Numbered from the stretch's first letter, positions 27,565-37,019 are shown. The stretch is 64,000 bases of DNA from Paenibacillus curdlanolyticus YK9 (GCF_000179615.1 NZ_AEDD01000009.1:1-64000); one strand, 5' to 3'. Made by a program: numbers and translations. The notes: generated by a model from the sequence alone, not told the origin.

Positions 27565-28093
27565 CGTTCCACACCTCCAGCGTTGCCGGCGTGCGCGGCA
27601 GAATGACGTACTTAACAGCTCCTTTATCGCGAAGCGTCACATACACATTCGTTTCATCCATTTCTGTCTCGACCGTCAGCCCAGGATTGGCAGCCGCCAG
27701 CTTATGCAGCGCATCCGGAATATCCGAATACGACTTCGTTTCCATCGCCTGTGCGACATCAAATAATACGGTAGACCATAATTTATCCAACGCTGCGTTC
27801 GATTGAACGCCTTGTACCTCAAGCTTCAGCTTGCGTCCGTCGAGCACCGAAGCGCCTTCTGTCGTTAATCGGCTATAAATCGTACGCAAATCCGCGTGAT
27901 CCGTGAGCTCTAATGCAATCTTAACCGTGCCGTTCTCAATCGTAGAGGTAGACGATGCGACTTCCGGCAAACCGTTCACCGTCTTCGCTAACGGGTCCTT
28001 CACCGCAAATTTATCATAGGTGAACCAGCCTCCGAACAATAATCCAGCGCATACCGCAACTGACACGACTGCCGGTATCCAACGTATTCTCAT
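27548..28093 (-). CDS. Small membrane-anchored protein of unknown function
   Basis: A 181-residue protein with one N-terminal transmembrane helix (about 6-25) and a soluble part expected outside the cell. No family recognised. The soluble part has alternating beta-like segments (VKIALELTD, LKLEVQG, VYVTLRDKGAVKYVIL). AGGGGG is well spaced for the ATG at 28093; a TTG three codons earlier is too close to it. It overlaps the start of the FtsH-like protease by 17 bp, so the two are translationally coupled; it might supply the extracytoplasmic part that the compact protease lacks, which is only an inference. Confidence 0.7.
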   Translation of the reverse strand: MRIRWIPAVVSVAVCAGLLFGGWFTYDKFAVKDPLAKTVNGLPEVASSTSTIENGTVKIALELTDHADLRTIYSRLTTEGASVLDGRKLKLEVQGVQSNAALDKLWSTVLFDVAQAMETKSYSDIPDALHKLAAANPGLTVETEMDETNVYVTLRDKGAVKYVILPRTPATLEVWNDAVQL

Positions 28094-28228
28094 CGTTAGC
28101 AATCCCCCTCATGTGTAATCTCATTCATAGAGATGCAATCTATTTCTAACGTCATTCCTATACGCATTGTTGCGCCAATCGCTATACGAAGAGTATATCA
28201 CAATTGATATACGATTTAGCTGTGTAAT

Positions 28229-28262
28229 AAAAGGAAACGCCGCCAGTAGCACTGGCGGCGTT
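28229..28262 (-). terminator. Terminator after tseB
   Basis: Perfect 12-bp stem AACGCCGCCAGT (28236-28247) / ACTGGCGGCGTT (28251-28262), followed on the minus strand by TTTCCTTTTATT. It ends the TPR-dinG-rex-mtaD-tseB run. Confidence 0.88.
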
Positions 28263-28277
28263 CATCATCTTAAACGA

Positions 28278-28811
28278 TTATTGAGCTAGCCTAGAGGCGG
28301 GCAGCTTATAATTATCGATAAAGGTACCATTCTCGAAATTGTAAAAAGCAAACGCATATTTGCGCTCGCCGCTCTCAACGCGCGAGTAGTACACTTCCCA
28401 TACATGCTGTCCATTCATAATACCCGGGCGAATATGTGTGATGCTGGCGTCAGGCTTGCTCTGCAAGATGTTAGCCCGAATCTGTTCTTCGGAAACCGCA
28501 TCAACAGCCCGAACGGATTCGGTTGATTGATCGCGAAGCCATACGTAAGTAAGCTTGCCGTCCGCTGTTTTCCCTTGAACAACCCAAGCCGTTTCATCCC
28601 ACACGTATTTGTCAGCACCATCCACTTCAACCAAGTTGGCAACTGCCGCCGCTTTCTTCTCCGCGATGGATTCCGCAGCCCATTCGTCCGAAAACACGTT
28701 TCGATACCACACATTAAGAGCGACGAGTATTCCAAGGAATAGCACGATCAAGAGCGCGACCCATCGCTTAGGTGTCATCACTGGAGGACGTTTCTTACGA
28801 GTAGCGCGCAT
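28278..28811 (-). CDS. tseB: TseB/YpmB-type cell-wall elongation regulator
   Basis: A 177-residue membrane-anchored protein: basic N-terminus, one transmembrane helix (about 18-36), then a PepSY-like (DUF5590) extracytoplasmic domain. B. subtilis YpmB (TseB) has this layout, is encoded near dinG and asnS, and acts with penicillin-binding protein 2A in cell elongation. Position near dinG, rex and asnS supports the name. It starts 5 bp after the mtaD stop. Overall likeness is judged by eye from layout and context. Confidence 0.8.
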   Translation of the reverse strand: MRATRKKRPPVMTPKRWVALLIVLFLGILVALNVWYRNVFSDEWAAESIAEKKAAAVANLVEVDGADKYVWDETAWVVQGKTADGKLTYVWLRDQSTESVRAVDAVSEEQIRANILQSKPDASITHIRPGIMNGQHVWEVYYSRVESGERKYAFAFYNFENGTFIDNYKLPASRLAQ

Positions 28812-28816
28812 GTCAA

Positions 28817-30109
28817 TTACAGCAACCTTTCGAATGCGGCCTGCGCTTCATGCAGAATACGTTCTTCATCCAGCGTCAAACATTCGCCGTTGCGTACCGT
28901 CTGCTTGCCGTCGATCCACACATGGCGCACATCGCTGCCGCTTCCCGAATAAACGAGATGCGATACGATGTCCGTAAGCGGGAAATAATGCGGTCGGTTC
29001 AAATCAAGCGCGATAATGTCGGCTTTCTTGCCAACTTCAAGGCTGCCGATTGACGATTCCTGCCAAATCGCTTTGGCCCCATAGATCGTGCCAAGCTTCA
29101 ACGCTTCCAATGCAGGAACAGCCGTCGGGTCGCCCGAAACGCCTTTATGAATAAGTCCCGCCAGGCGGATCTCATCGAACAGGCTCAAATTGTTGTTGCT
29201 CGCCGCACCGTCCGTGCCCAGCGACACAGTAACGCCAGCGCGGAGCAGCTCCGGAACGCGTGCAACGCCGCTGGCAAGCTTCAGATTGCTTGCTGCATTA
29301 TGCGATACCCCGACACCGCGTGCCGCGAGCAGCTCGATCTCGTCGTCCGTCAAATGGACGGCATGCGCCAGCAGCGTCGGACGAGCGAACATGCCCAGCT
29401 TATCGAGATGCTCGACCGGGCGTGCGCCGTAATCCCGTACATTTTGCTCCACTTCGGCTGCCGTCTCGGACATATGCGTATGCATCGGCACATTCAGATC
29501 ATGGGAAGCTTGAACGAAACGTTCAATGAAGGCTGGCGGGCAAGTATAAGGCGCATGCGGCGCCAGCATCGTCGTAATCCGGCCGTCCGCTTTGCCGTTC
29601 CAATCGCGTGCGAAGTCAACCGCTTCCTTAAACTTGGCGTCAAGCTCCTCCGGCGAACCGAATCCGATCGCGCCGCGCGTTAGCACCCCCCGCATGCCGG
29701 ATTGTTCAACTACGCCTGCAATAATATCCATGCGATCGTACATATCGACGAAAGCCGTCGTCCCTGTTTTGAGCATTTCAAGCTGTGCCAGCGACGTGCC
29801 CCAGCGAGCCGATTGATCATCGAATTTGGCTTCCAGCGGCCAAATTTTATCCTGAAGCCATGTTTGCAGCACCATGTCGTCCGCAAAGCCGCGAAGCAAG
29901 GTCATTGGCGTATGGCCGTGCGTATTAATCAGGCCAGGCATGAATACGAGGCCTTTGCCGTCGATAACCTCAACGCCTTCAGTCAGCTGCGGCTCCTGCT
30001 CCCCTATGTAGGCGATGGAATCCCCTTTTACATGCAAATATCCGCGTATAACTGGCTGCGTTTCGTCCATCGTGACGAACAAGCCGTTTTTAATGATCCA
30101 TTCACTCAT
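28817..30109 (-). CDS. mtaD: 5-methylthioadenosine/S-adenosylhomocysteine deaminase
   Basis: Amidohydrolase-fold metal enzyme (430 residues) that deaminates methylthioadenosine or S-adenosylhomocysteine to inosine forms. Metal ligands are seen in INTHGHTPMTLLRGFADD (His-x-His), MHTHMSE, HAVHL and GTDGAASNN. The TRZ/ATZ relatives have other substrates, but the MSE and FADDM..W signatures fit MtaD. GGAG lies 5 nt before the ATG at 30109. Overlaps the end of rex by 8 bp. With the mtn genes elsewhere in the window it links to handling of SAM by-products. Confidence 0.88.
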   Translation of the reverse strand: MSEWIIKNGLFVTMDETQPVIRGYLHVKGDSIAYIGEQEPQLTEGVEVIDGKGLVFMPGLINTHGHTPMTLLRGFADDMVLQTWLQDKIWPLEAKFDDQSARWGTSLAQLEMLKTGTTAFVDMYDRMDIIAGVVEQSGMRGVLTRGAIGFGSPEELDAKFKEAVDFARDWNGKADGRITTMLAPHAPYTCPPAFIERFVQASHDLNVPMHTHMSETAAEVEQNVRDYGARPVEHLDKLGMFARPTLLAHAVHLTDDEIELLAARGVGVSHNAASNLKLASGVARVPELLRAGVTVSLGTDGAASNNNLSLFDEIRLAGLIHKGVSGDPTAVPALEALKLGTIYGAKAIWQESSIGSLEVGKKADIIALDLNRPHYFPLTDIVSHLVYSGSGSDVRHVWIDGKQTVRNGECLTLDEERILHEAQAAFERLL

Positions 30110-30746
30110 CGCGCTCCAACCTTTCGTTTTCAATATAATAAGCTAGGCTAAGCAATTCTGTCGTAAAATTCGCATGATGAATGCGCACCTCATCGGGTAC
30201 TTTAAGAATGGCAGGCGCAAAATTCAAAATCCCGTCCACGCCTGCCGAAACCAGTTCGTTTGCGACATTTTGCGCTTCGGATGCGGGCACCGTAATAATG
30301 CCGATGCGAATGCCTTGGGATCGTATTTGCTCAGACAGTGCTTCCATCGGCTGAACCGTCAGGCCATTAATCGTCGTACCGATCTTATTCGGGTTAGCGT
30401 CAAATACAGCCGTGATTTGGACATCATCTCGTATATACGAATTATAATTGCAAAGCGCATGGCCAAGGTTACCCGCACCGATCAAAGCTGCATAGTGCGT
30501 TTTATCCAAATTCAAGATCTGCCTGATTTTCTCGATGAGATAGTCCACATCGTAGCCGATCCCTTTTCGTCCAAACTCGCCAAAATATGCCAGATCCTTG
30601 CGAATCTGAGCGGGATTCAAATTCAGCTTCCGCCCAAGCTCCTGGGAGGAGACGGTATGCACCTCACGCATTGTAAGCTCGTTCAGCACTTGCAAATAAA
30701 CCGGAAGCCGCCGAACGACCGCTTCCGATATTTTAAGCTGCTTCAT
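30102..30746 (-). CDS. rex: Redox-sensing repressor Rex
   Basis: NADH-sensing repressor of 214 residues. Winged-helix N-terminal domain (about 1-75; LRKDLAYFGEFGRKGIGYDV-type sequence, here IRKDLAYFGEFGRKG) and a Rossmann NAD(H)-binding domain with ALIGAGNLGHAL (about 88-99). It represses fermentation and respiration genes when NADH is low. Start ATG at 30746 with GGAAGGTG upstream overlaps dinG by 4 bp; its end overlaps mtaD by 8 bp, so all are one transcript. Confidence 0.95.
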   Translation of the reverse strand: MKQLKISEAVVRRLPVYLQVLNELTMREVHTVSSQELGRKLNLNPAQIRKDLAYFGEFGRKGIGYDVDYLIEKIRQILNLDKTHYAALIGAGNLGHALCNYNSYIRDDVQITAVFDANPNKIGTTINGLTVQPMEALSEQIRSQGIRIGIITVPASEAQNVANELVSAGVDGILNFAPAILKVPDEVRIHHANFTTELLSLAYYIENERLERDE

Positions 30747-33616
30747 TCCTTTGCACCTTCCCGTCCATTTTCCAGCCATCCTCGCATACGCGGTACGATC
30801 TGCTCTAGATGCATATGTTCAATTTTGGGTCCCGGAAGCGAGTACAAAAAATATTTGCCATAATACGTTTCCAATACGCGCGTATCGTAGATGAGGACGA
30901 TGCCTCGGTCCTTCGTCGATCGCACAAGCCGTCCGAAGCCTTGCTTGAAGCGAATGACCGCCTGCGGAATGGACAGCTTCATGAACGGGTTCTGCTTCTG
31001 CGCCAGCAGCAGCTCCGACTTCGCCTCAACGAGCGGATGATTCGGAGGTTGGAATGGCAGCCGGACAATCGCGAGGCAAGTTAGTGCGTCCCCAGGAATA
31101 TCGACGCCTTCCCAGAAGCTGCTCGTGCCGAGCAATACGGATGCAGGCTGCTGCCGGAAACGGCGTGTCAGCTTGCTGCGATTGCCGCTGTCGATGCCTT
31201 GCCCGAGCACCTGAATTTGATGCAGCTCCAGCGCTTCCTTCAACGGCTCATACACCATGCGCAGCATGCGATACGACGTAAAGAGAACCAGCATGCGACC
31301 GCCGATCTCAACAGCTGAATCCGTTAGCGATTGGACAAGCATATCGATAAATGGTTGTTCGGTCACCGCGCCTTTGAGCGTCGGGAAGTTGCGCGGAATA
31401 ATGACGAGCGCTTGCTCGCGATAATTAAATGGCGAAGGGAGCTGAACCGTCGTCAGTCTGCCCGCTTCCTCCATGCCCGCCAAGCCAAGCTGTTCGCTCG
31501 CATACTGGAACGATTTTTGCACCGATAAAGTTGCGGATGTCAGAATAACGCTCTTCTTCGCCTCGAACAGATGCGTACGAAGCTGCTCGCTCACATCGGC
31601 TGGCACGGCATAGAGATGAATCGATTTCGCTTTGAATTGCGTCGTTGCTTCAATCCAATAGACCGTATCGGATTTATCGGCACGAATAAACGTACGCATA
31701 TCATCGCGGACACGAGCCAAGTCTTTAACCGCGCCGTTCAAGTCTGTAATTAGATTCACAATCACAGTCTCGTCTATCTTCTCTTTGATGTCCGTCAGCG
31801 TTTTCTCCAATGTGCGGACAGCCCGGTTAAGATCAGCATACACATTGTTCTCAATATCGGCAATCGTCGCCCACCCAGCCGGATGCTCTTTGGGACGAAT
31901 CCGGAACACGGATTGACCCGTTTCAATCTGCGAGGTTTGCGAGCCTGACGTACCTATAAGCATATACATAAGCTCGAACAGCTTATCCCAATCTTCCCGG
32001 ATGCTGTTGATGGACTTGCCAGCTTCATCGATGATTTCAATCCATGCAGGCACGCCGGATTCTGATTCACCGTGAAGCAGCGCCACTAGCTGGCTTAGAA
32101 GCCCGCCCCCGCGACTGTCTTTCACTAATCGATTAAACGGATGAACGAAGGAAAAATAAGAGAGCTGCAAGCCTAAGTGTTTGCCTGCGACTTCTTCGAG
32201 ATGATGCGCCTCATCGACGACCAATTGCTCATAGGTCGGCAATAAACGATGCTCCGCTTGAATATCGGTAAAGACGAGGGAATGATTCGTAATGACAATA
32301 TCCGCAACGTTCGCTTCATGCTTCGCTCTATGATAGAAGCATCGGCGGAACCAAGGGCATGCGCGATTGAGGCAAGAATCTGCATCGCTTGCAACCGTCT
32401 CCCAAAATTCCGAGCCTTTATTGCCAAAGTTCAGTTCCTCTTGGTCGCCTGTTCCTGTCTCGCCTAGCCAGATAATCATCTGGGCAGCTGTCATTACATC
32501 TTCGTTAGGCGAGACGTATTCGCGCATCCGAACTTTATTGTCGAATTTGCGTAAGCAAATATAATTGCCTCTACCCTTAAACACCGCCGCACGAAACGGA
32601 AAAGGCGACACTTCATGCAAAAGCGGGATATCCCGCTGTCTGAGCTGCTCCTGCAAGTTGATCGTATGCGTACTGACTACGATTTTCTTTTGCTCCTTTG
32701 CCCCATAAAACAAGGAGGGAAGCAGGTATCCGAGCGATTTGCCCGTGCCTGTTCCTGCTTCGATCAGCAAGTGTCGTTCATGATCAAGCGCTTGATGAAC
32801 CTCATTGAACATAATTGATTGCGCTTCACGCTCTTCGTAATCGGGCATCATTGCACGGAATCGGTCCCGAACGCCGCTCATGAACTGTTCAAAATTCATA
32901 GCATTAAGCGCTTCGATATCCTCGTCAGTCCGAACTGCTCCCAGATCCGCCCAATCGCCCGCTTTCATCGCAAGTTGGTTAAAATAGACATGGGATTGCG
33001 TGTCCAGCGAGGTCGATTGCTCCTTGTTCTGCAGCGTAAGCTGAATTAACCAGCTCAAATCATCATAGCCGTTAAACAGCTCGCCTAGCCTCTGCAGGCT
33101 TAGCAGCGGCAGGTCTCGAAGCTTATGCACACAATGAGCGAATAGCATCGCAGTCGCTTCTGCATCGCTATCCGCTTGATGCTTCCGCTCATGCGTAATC
33201 CCGAATGCTTCTGATACAGCGCCAAGCTGGTATGAGGGCAGCGTTGGGTACAACATCCTTAACAAATCAATGGTATCCAATCGACGGCCAGTGAACGGGC
33301 TATAGCCGCAGCGGTCCAGCGCCCGGTTCATGAAGTGGGCGTCAAACCCGACATTATGCGCGACAAGCACCGCGTCACCGAGCAATTTAACAACATCCGT
33401 CAGCACGTCCTCAACTGAAGGCGCATCAGCCACCATCTCATTCGTGATGCCTGTTAATTGCGTTATAAATGGAGGAATATCAGTCGCTGGTCGCACGAAG
33501 GAGCTGAACGTATCGGTTACGTTCAGCTCCTCGTCCAGCATGACGATTCCTATCTGAATCATTTCATCTTCGGCCTGATGACCGGTTGTTTCCAAATCGA
33601 GTACAGCAAATTTCAT
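30743..33616 (-). CDS. dinG: DinG-type helicase with N-terminal 3'-5' exonuclease
   Basis: A 957-residue fusion as in other Firmicutes: an N-terminal DEDDh exonuclease domain (FAVLDLETTG at 3-12, AHNVGFDAHFMNRAL near 90, and HQADSDAEAT near 140) followed by an XPD-like superfamily 2 helicase. Walker A EAGTGTGKS is near residue 288, the DEAHH box lies near 470, and the cysteines in YICLRK and DSCLNRACPWFRRC (about 345-425) may hold the iron-sulfur cluster of XPD-like helicases. AGGAGAGG lies upstream of the ATG. First helicase gene of the dinG-rex-mtaD-tseB run; 18 bp separates it from the TPR gene. Confidence 0.94.
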   Translation of the reverse strand: MKFAVLDLETTGHQAEDEMIQIGIVMLDEELNVTDTFSSFVRPATDIPPFITQLTGITNEMVADAPSVEDVLTDVVKLLGDAVLVAHNVGFDAHFMNRALDRCGYSPFTGRRLDTIDLLRMLYPTLPSYQLGAVSEAFGITHERKHQADSDAEATAMLFAHCVHKLRDLPLLSLQRLGELFNGYDDLSWLIQLTLQNKEQSTSLDTQSHVYFNQLAMKAGDWADLGAVRTDEDIEALNAMNFEQFMSGVRDRFRAMMPDYEEREAQSIMFNEVHQALDHERHLLIEAGTGTGKSLGYLLPSLFYGAKEQKKIVVSTHTINLQEQLRQRDIPLLHEVSPFPFRAAVFKGRGNYICLRKFDNKVRMREYVSPNEDVMTAAQMIIWLGETGTGDQEELNFGNKGSEFWETVASDADSCLNRACPWFRRCFYHRAKHEANVADIVITNHSLVFTDIQAEHRLLPTYEQLVVDEAHHLEEVAGKHLGLQLSYFSFVHPFNRLVKDSRGGGLLSQLVALLHGESESGVPAWIEIIDEAGKSINSIREDWDKLFELMYMLIGTSGSQTSQIETGQSVFRIRPKEHPAGWATIADIENNVYADLNRAVRTLEKTLTDIKEKIDETVIVNLITDLNGAVKDLARVRDDMRTFIRADKSDTVYWIEATTQFKAKSIHLYAVPADVSEQLRTHLFEAKKSVILTSATLSVQKSFQYASEQLGLAGMEEAGRLTTVQLPSPFNYREQALVIIPRNFPTLKGAVTEQPFIDMLVQSLTDSAVEIGGRMLVLFTSYRMLRMVYEPLKEALELHQIQVLGQGIDSGNRSKLTRRFRQQPASVLLGTSSFWEGVDIPGDALTCLAIVRLPFQPPNHPLVEAKSELLLAQKQNPFMKLSIPQAVIRFKQGFGRLVRSTKDRGIVLIYDTRVLETYYGKYFLYSLPGPKIEHMHLEQIVPRMRGWLENGREGAKE

Positions 33617-33634
33617 CCGGCTTCCGATCCTCTC

Positions 33635-34396
33635 CTAACGAATCAGCTCCGTGCTTCCAAATCGGAGCGAAAGCTGACCGTTCCTTTCCTTACAGCACTT
33701 CAAATTCATGAGCGAATCCGCAAAGCTGGGATCGGCATCATGCGCCTTCAAAAAATAGTGCTCCGCAAGATCCAAATTCATGCCCACTGCCTGAATACAC
33801 CCGAGAGCATTATAACCGATCGCTCGCCATTTGGCGTAATTCGTGAGTGAAATTAATATTTGGAAATGCCTCTGTGCGTCATTCCACTGCTGAAGATGCA
33901 TGTGCGTCATCGCCAAAAACATGCGTGCTAACTGGCAATCCGGCGCCATCGCAATCGCTTGCTCGAGCTCCGTTGCCGCGTGGCTGAACATGTGAAGCTT
34001 GAAATAGCCTTGCCCTTTGGAAATTTGGATAGCGACTTCGGTCGACAAGCTCCATTCCTCTTGTCCATCCTTAGACGACGGTGAAGGACCTGCCGTATGC
34101 GTTGTCGCGGCCGCAGCGGCTGCTTCCTTGTGCGCTGCGCTCCGTTCCGGCTCGCTTGCCGCTTTCGATGGCGCAGTGGCTTTGATCGAAGGAGCTGCGC
34201 TCGTTTTGGACTGATCCAGGAAGTCTGCCAGCTTCTCTTCGAACAGCAGCCATTGCTCCACAATTGTGTCGCTCATTTCCTTCAACGTATCGAGCTGACG
34301 ATCCAGCTGATCACGCCGAGAACCAGTTGCTCTCGGATACAGACGTCTGATTTCGTCCAACTTGTCGTTCATCGTCGCGAACAGATGCGCAAACAT
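33635..34396 (-). CDS. TPR-repeat protein of unknown function
   Basis: About 253 residues. The N-terminal third is helical and rich in Asp/Leu/Arg (MNDKLDEIRRLYPRA), the middle is a low-complexity Ala/Ser/Thr/Pro linker (about 70-112), and the C-terminal half has two to three tetratricopeptide-like helix pairs (for example AATELEQAIAMAPDCQLARM and YNALGCIQAVGMNLDLAEHY). TPRs bind other proteins; the partner is unknown. The frame is open to 34513; I prefer the ATG at 34396 with GGCGGGTG upstream, but the start is not certain. Confidence 0.72.
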   Translation of the reverse strand: MFAHLFATMNDKLDEIRRLYPRATGSRRDQLDRQLDTLKEMSDTIVEQWLLFEEKLADFLDQSKTSAAPSIKATAPSKAASEPERSAAHKEAAAAAATTHTAGPSPSSKDGQEEWSLSTEVAIQISKGQGYFKLHMFSHAATELEQAIAMAPDCQLARMFLAMTHMHLQQWNDAQRHFQILISLTNYAKWRAIGYNALGCIQAVGMNLDLAEHYFLKAHDADPSFADSLMNLKCCKERNGQLSLRFGSTELIR

Positions 34397-34561
34397 GGCT
34401 GCACCCGCCTTTACGTAAGAATGAGTGTAGAACGATGCCGGCCTTTCAAAATGAATGATGCCTGATTGCTGACCGGTGTATTGCTCATTCTTTGTTTCGC
34501 GGGGCGATTTCATACGGCATTCCAGCCTTTATACAACGCTGGGATGAGCTCGCCTTGGCCG

Positions 34562-34945
34562 TTAGATGATGACGGAGTGGATTTCTTCTGTCAATGACTC
34601 CAGCGGACGGTTCTTCTCATCGAGAATAACAATTCGAGGCTTATATTCGCGCGCCTCTTCCTCTGACATGGCCGCGTAAGAAATGATAATAACTTGATCG
34701 CCTGGCTGAACTAACCGGGCAGCCGCCCCATTGAGGCAGATCACGCCTGACCCTCTCGGGCCTTTGATGACATACGTTTCCAATCGCGCGCCATTGTTGT
34801 TATTTACGATCTGGACCTTCTCATTGGCCCAAATATCCGCAGCGTCCATCAGATCCTCGTCGATCGTAATACTGCCCACATAATGGAGATTCGCTTCCGT
34901 CACGGTCGCCCTATGAAGCTTTGCTTTCATCATCGTTCTAAACAT
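34562..34945 (-). CDS. panD: Aspartate 1-decarboxylase
   Basis: Makes beta-alanine for pantothenate. 127 residues, made as a proenzyme cut between Gly24 and Ser25 (YVGSITID) to create the pyruvoyl cofactor; the catalytic environment ([19 protein letters not shown]) is intact. Overlaps panC by 8 bp and ends the panBCD operon. Confidence 0.97.
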   Translation of the reverse strand: MFRTMMKAKLHRATVTEANLHYVGSITIDEDLMDAADIWANEKVQIVNNNNGARLETYVIKGPRGSGVICLNGAAARLVQPGDQVIIISYAAMSEEEAREYKPRIVILDEKNRPLESLTEEIHSVII

Positions 34946-35828
34946 ATGCTTTTACCTCCGCAAATCGCAAAATCCGATTATCGATTAGTCGTGTGCGCCC
35001 GAATTTGACAGCAAGAGCCAGAAGAAGCTCGCCTTCGGTATCCGCCAGCGATTGATTAGGGTCCAGCGGCGTTAAATTCGGGAATGCTAACAGCTCCACA
35101 TAATCGATATCCGCGATTGGTGATTGCCCAATTTTACGGCGAACCTGCTCCTGCAGCTCGCTTACCGTTATGCCAACCTGTCCCCCAAGCGCCGCCGCTT
35201 CTGCAAGAGATTGCGATAAAACGACAGCCTGCGTCCGCTCCTCTGCGCTCAGATAGACGTTGCGCGAGCTAAGCGCGAGACCATCCGGCTCCCGCACAAT
35301 CGGGCATGGGACGATTTCAATCGGAAAATCAAGGTCCATCGTCATTCGTTGAATGACGGCTACCTGCTGCGCATCCTTCATGCCAAAATACGCCCGCTGA
35401 GGCTGTACGATATGGAACAGCTTCGAAACGACTGCCCCTACGCCGTCAAAATGGCCCGGACGAGAAGCGCCGCACAGCCTGTCTGTCACGACATCCACCG
35501 TCACGCGAGTGAGCATCTTGGAAGGATACATTTCTTCAACCGACGGCATAAATACGAAATCTGCACCGCTTGCTTGCGCAAGCGCCAAATCGCGCTGCTC
35601 ATCCCGCGGATAACGGTCAAAGTCCTCGTTCGGCCCAAATTGCAGCGGATTAACGAAAATGCTCAGCACTGTCGTATCGCACTCTTGCACGGATTGGCGA
35701 ATAAGGCTTGCATGGCCTTCATGCAAAAACCCCATCGTTGGCACGAAGCCGACTTTCCGGTCCGGCTGCTGGACGCGCAGCTTATGAAGCGCGTCTTTCA
35801 GCTCTCGTTTCGTTCGACAGATGATCAT
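34938..35828 (-). CDS. panC: Pantothenate synthetase
   Basis: Joins pantoate and beta-alanine with ATP. 296 residues, with the nucleotidyltransferase motif [11 protein letters not shown] near residue 33 and [15 protein letters not shown] near residue 150. Starts 4 bp inside the end of panB (ATGA) and overlaps panD by 8 bp, so the three are translationally coupled. Confidence 0.97.
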   Translation of the reverse strand: MIICRTKRELKDALHKLRVQQPDRKVGFVPTMGFLHEGHASLIRQSVQECDTTVLSIFVNPLQFGPNEDFDRYPRDEQRDLALAQASGADFVFMPSVEEMYPSKMLTRVTVDVVTDRLCGASRPGHFDGVGAVVSKLFHIVQPQRAYFGMKDAQQVAVIQRMTMDLDFPIEIVPCPIVREPDGLALSSRNVYLSAEERTQAVVLSQSLAEAAALGGQVGITVSELQEQVRRKIGQSPIADIDYVELLAFPNLTPLDPNQSLADTEGELLLALAVKFGRTRLIDNRILRFAEVKAYV

Positions 35829-36778
35829 TTGGTTGACCGCCCTTCTGCATCTGATTGCTGGATTCCTGCGGTCTGCTGCTGCTGCTGCTGTTGTTGCTGC
35901 TGTGTCTCCGAGCCGCCGTTTGCCGCGGTGGAAGATCCGTACAAGTGCGACAATACGGCTGTTCCGGGCTCCATCGGGAATGCATGCTTTTGCTCAGGGA
36001 ACGCGCCTGTCTTCACATCCTGCACATATGCGCCGATTGCGTTTCGAATCGTCGTTCCGATGTCGGCATACGTTTTTACGAAACGTTTTTCCCGATACGG
36101 CGAAGCGTATTGCAATATATCATGATAAACGAGCACTTGGCCGTCACAGCCGCGTCCAGCGCCAATGCCGATGACCGGAATTGAAATCGCTGAGCGAATC
36201 GCTTCTGCGATCGGCTCTGTTACCAGCTCCAGGACGAGGGCGAATGCACCTGCCGCTTCGAGCGCTTTGGCATCTTGCAGCAGCGCCTCGGCCTCCTGCT
36301 CTAATTTTCCTTGAATGCGATAGCCGCCCAACTGATGAATGGATTGCGGCGTCAGTCCCAGATGCCCCATGACTGGAATGCCTGCGCGCACGCATGCTCC
36401 CACTTCATCGGCAATATCAGCCCCGCCCTCTAGCTTAATGGCATTCGCCAGCCCTTCCTGCAGCAAGCGTGCCGCATTGCGAAGCGTAGACTCCTTGCCG
36501 ACTCGATAGGTCATGAAAGGCATGTCAGCCACAACGAATGTATTCGGAGCGCCGCGCCGCACCGCTTTGGTATGGTACACCATGTCGTCAAGCGTAACCG
36601 GAACGGTCGTATCATAACCAAGCACGACGTTGCCCAGCGAGTCTCCGACTAAAATAACGTCGATGCCCGCTTCCTCTGCAAGCCGCGCTGATGGATAATC
36701 ATAAGCTGTCAATACGGAGATCGGATTCCCCTCTTGCTTCATCTTCTTAAGCTTCGTGATCGTCAATGGCCGATTCAT
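35825..36778 (-). CDS. panB: 3-methyl-2-oxobutanoate hydroxymethyltransferase with poly-Gln tail
   Basis: First committed step of pantothenate synthesis (ketopantoate from ketoisovalerate and methylene-THF). The TIM-barrel core, with ISVLTAYDYPSARLAEEAG, DVILVGDSLGNVVLG and VMGHLGLTPQS, is normal and ends near residue 275. The 317-residue protein carries an extra tail: a Gly/Ser segment, ten Gln in a row and a short charged end. The Gln run is coded by nearly uninterrupted CAG codons, a repeat prone to slippage. AAAGGGGAT lies before the ATG. First gene of panBCD. Confidence 0.96.
   Translation of the reverse strand: MNRPLTITKLKKMKQEGNPISVLTAYDYPSARLAEEAGIDVILVGDSLGNVVLGYDTTVPVTLDDMVYHTKAVRRGAPNTFVVADMPFMTYRVGKESTLRNAARLLQEGLANAIKLEGGADIADEVGACVRAGIPVMGHLGLTPQSIHQLGGYRIQGKLEQEAEALLQDAKALEAAGAFALVLELVTEPIAEAIRSAISIPVIGIGAGRGCDGQVLVYHDILQYASPYREKRFVKTYADIGTTIRNAIGAYVQDVKTGAFPEQKHAFPMEPGTAVLSHLYGSSTAANGGSETQQQQQQQQQQTAGIQQSDAEGRSTK
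35873..35902 (-). repeat. CAG/CAA trinucleotide repeat in panB
   Basis: Ten consecutive glutamine codons in the panB frame: two CAG, two CAA, six CAG (minus strand). In-frame triplet repeat close to the 3' end of the gene, where length changes would be tolerated. Confidence 0.95.
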
Positions 36779-37012
36779 ACCGCTTCATCCCCTTTAAAGT
36801 ATAGGATAAACACAAAAAAACCTTTTAGCCGCGCTAAAAAGGTCCCTAACGATAAAGGAACGCCAAACCCATCGCTTCCTTCTGTCTCGGTCCCTAACGG
36901 CTCAGAGCAGAGTTGCGCACGCGTCATCATAAACCCGCTTCCGTGCTAAAAATTAGAATGAAAGGATAATGCCCTGCAAGTGCGATTCCATGAAAACGGA
37001 TACCGCCTTGCG
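36779..37012 (-). promoter_or_regulatory. Leader of panBCD with attenuator-like terminator
   Basis: About 235 nt between the mapped promoter and panB hold no gene. The 11-mer CGTTAGGGACC occurs twice (minus strand; plus coordinates 36841-36851 and 36889-36899). The first of these overlaps a terminator hairpin that ends 28 bp before panB. Each copy can lie in a small stem-loop with unpaired A. A known RNA class, the pan motif, occurs as tandem stem-loops with bulged A in front of panB genes of Firmicutes; this leader may belong to it. I cannot confirm the match by eye. Confidence 0.55.
36813..36843 (-). terminator. Terminator hairpin just before panB
   Basis: ACCTTTTAGC (36820-36829) pairs with GCTAAAAAGGT (36833-36843, one bulge), followed on the minus strand by seven T. 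Being inside the leader of panBCD, it is likely to act as a regulated attenuator. Confidence 0.85.
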
Positions 37013-37019
37013 TGCCATT

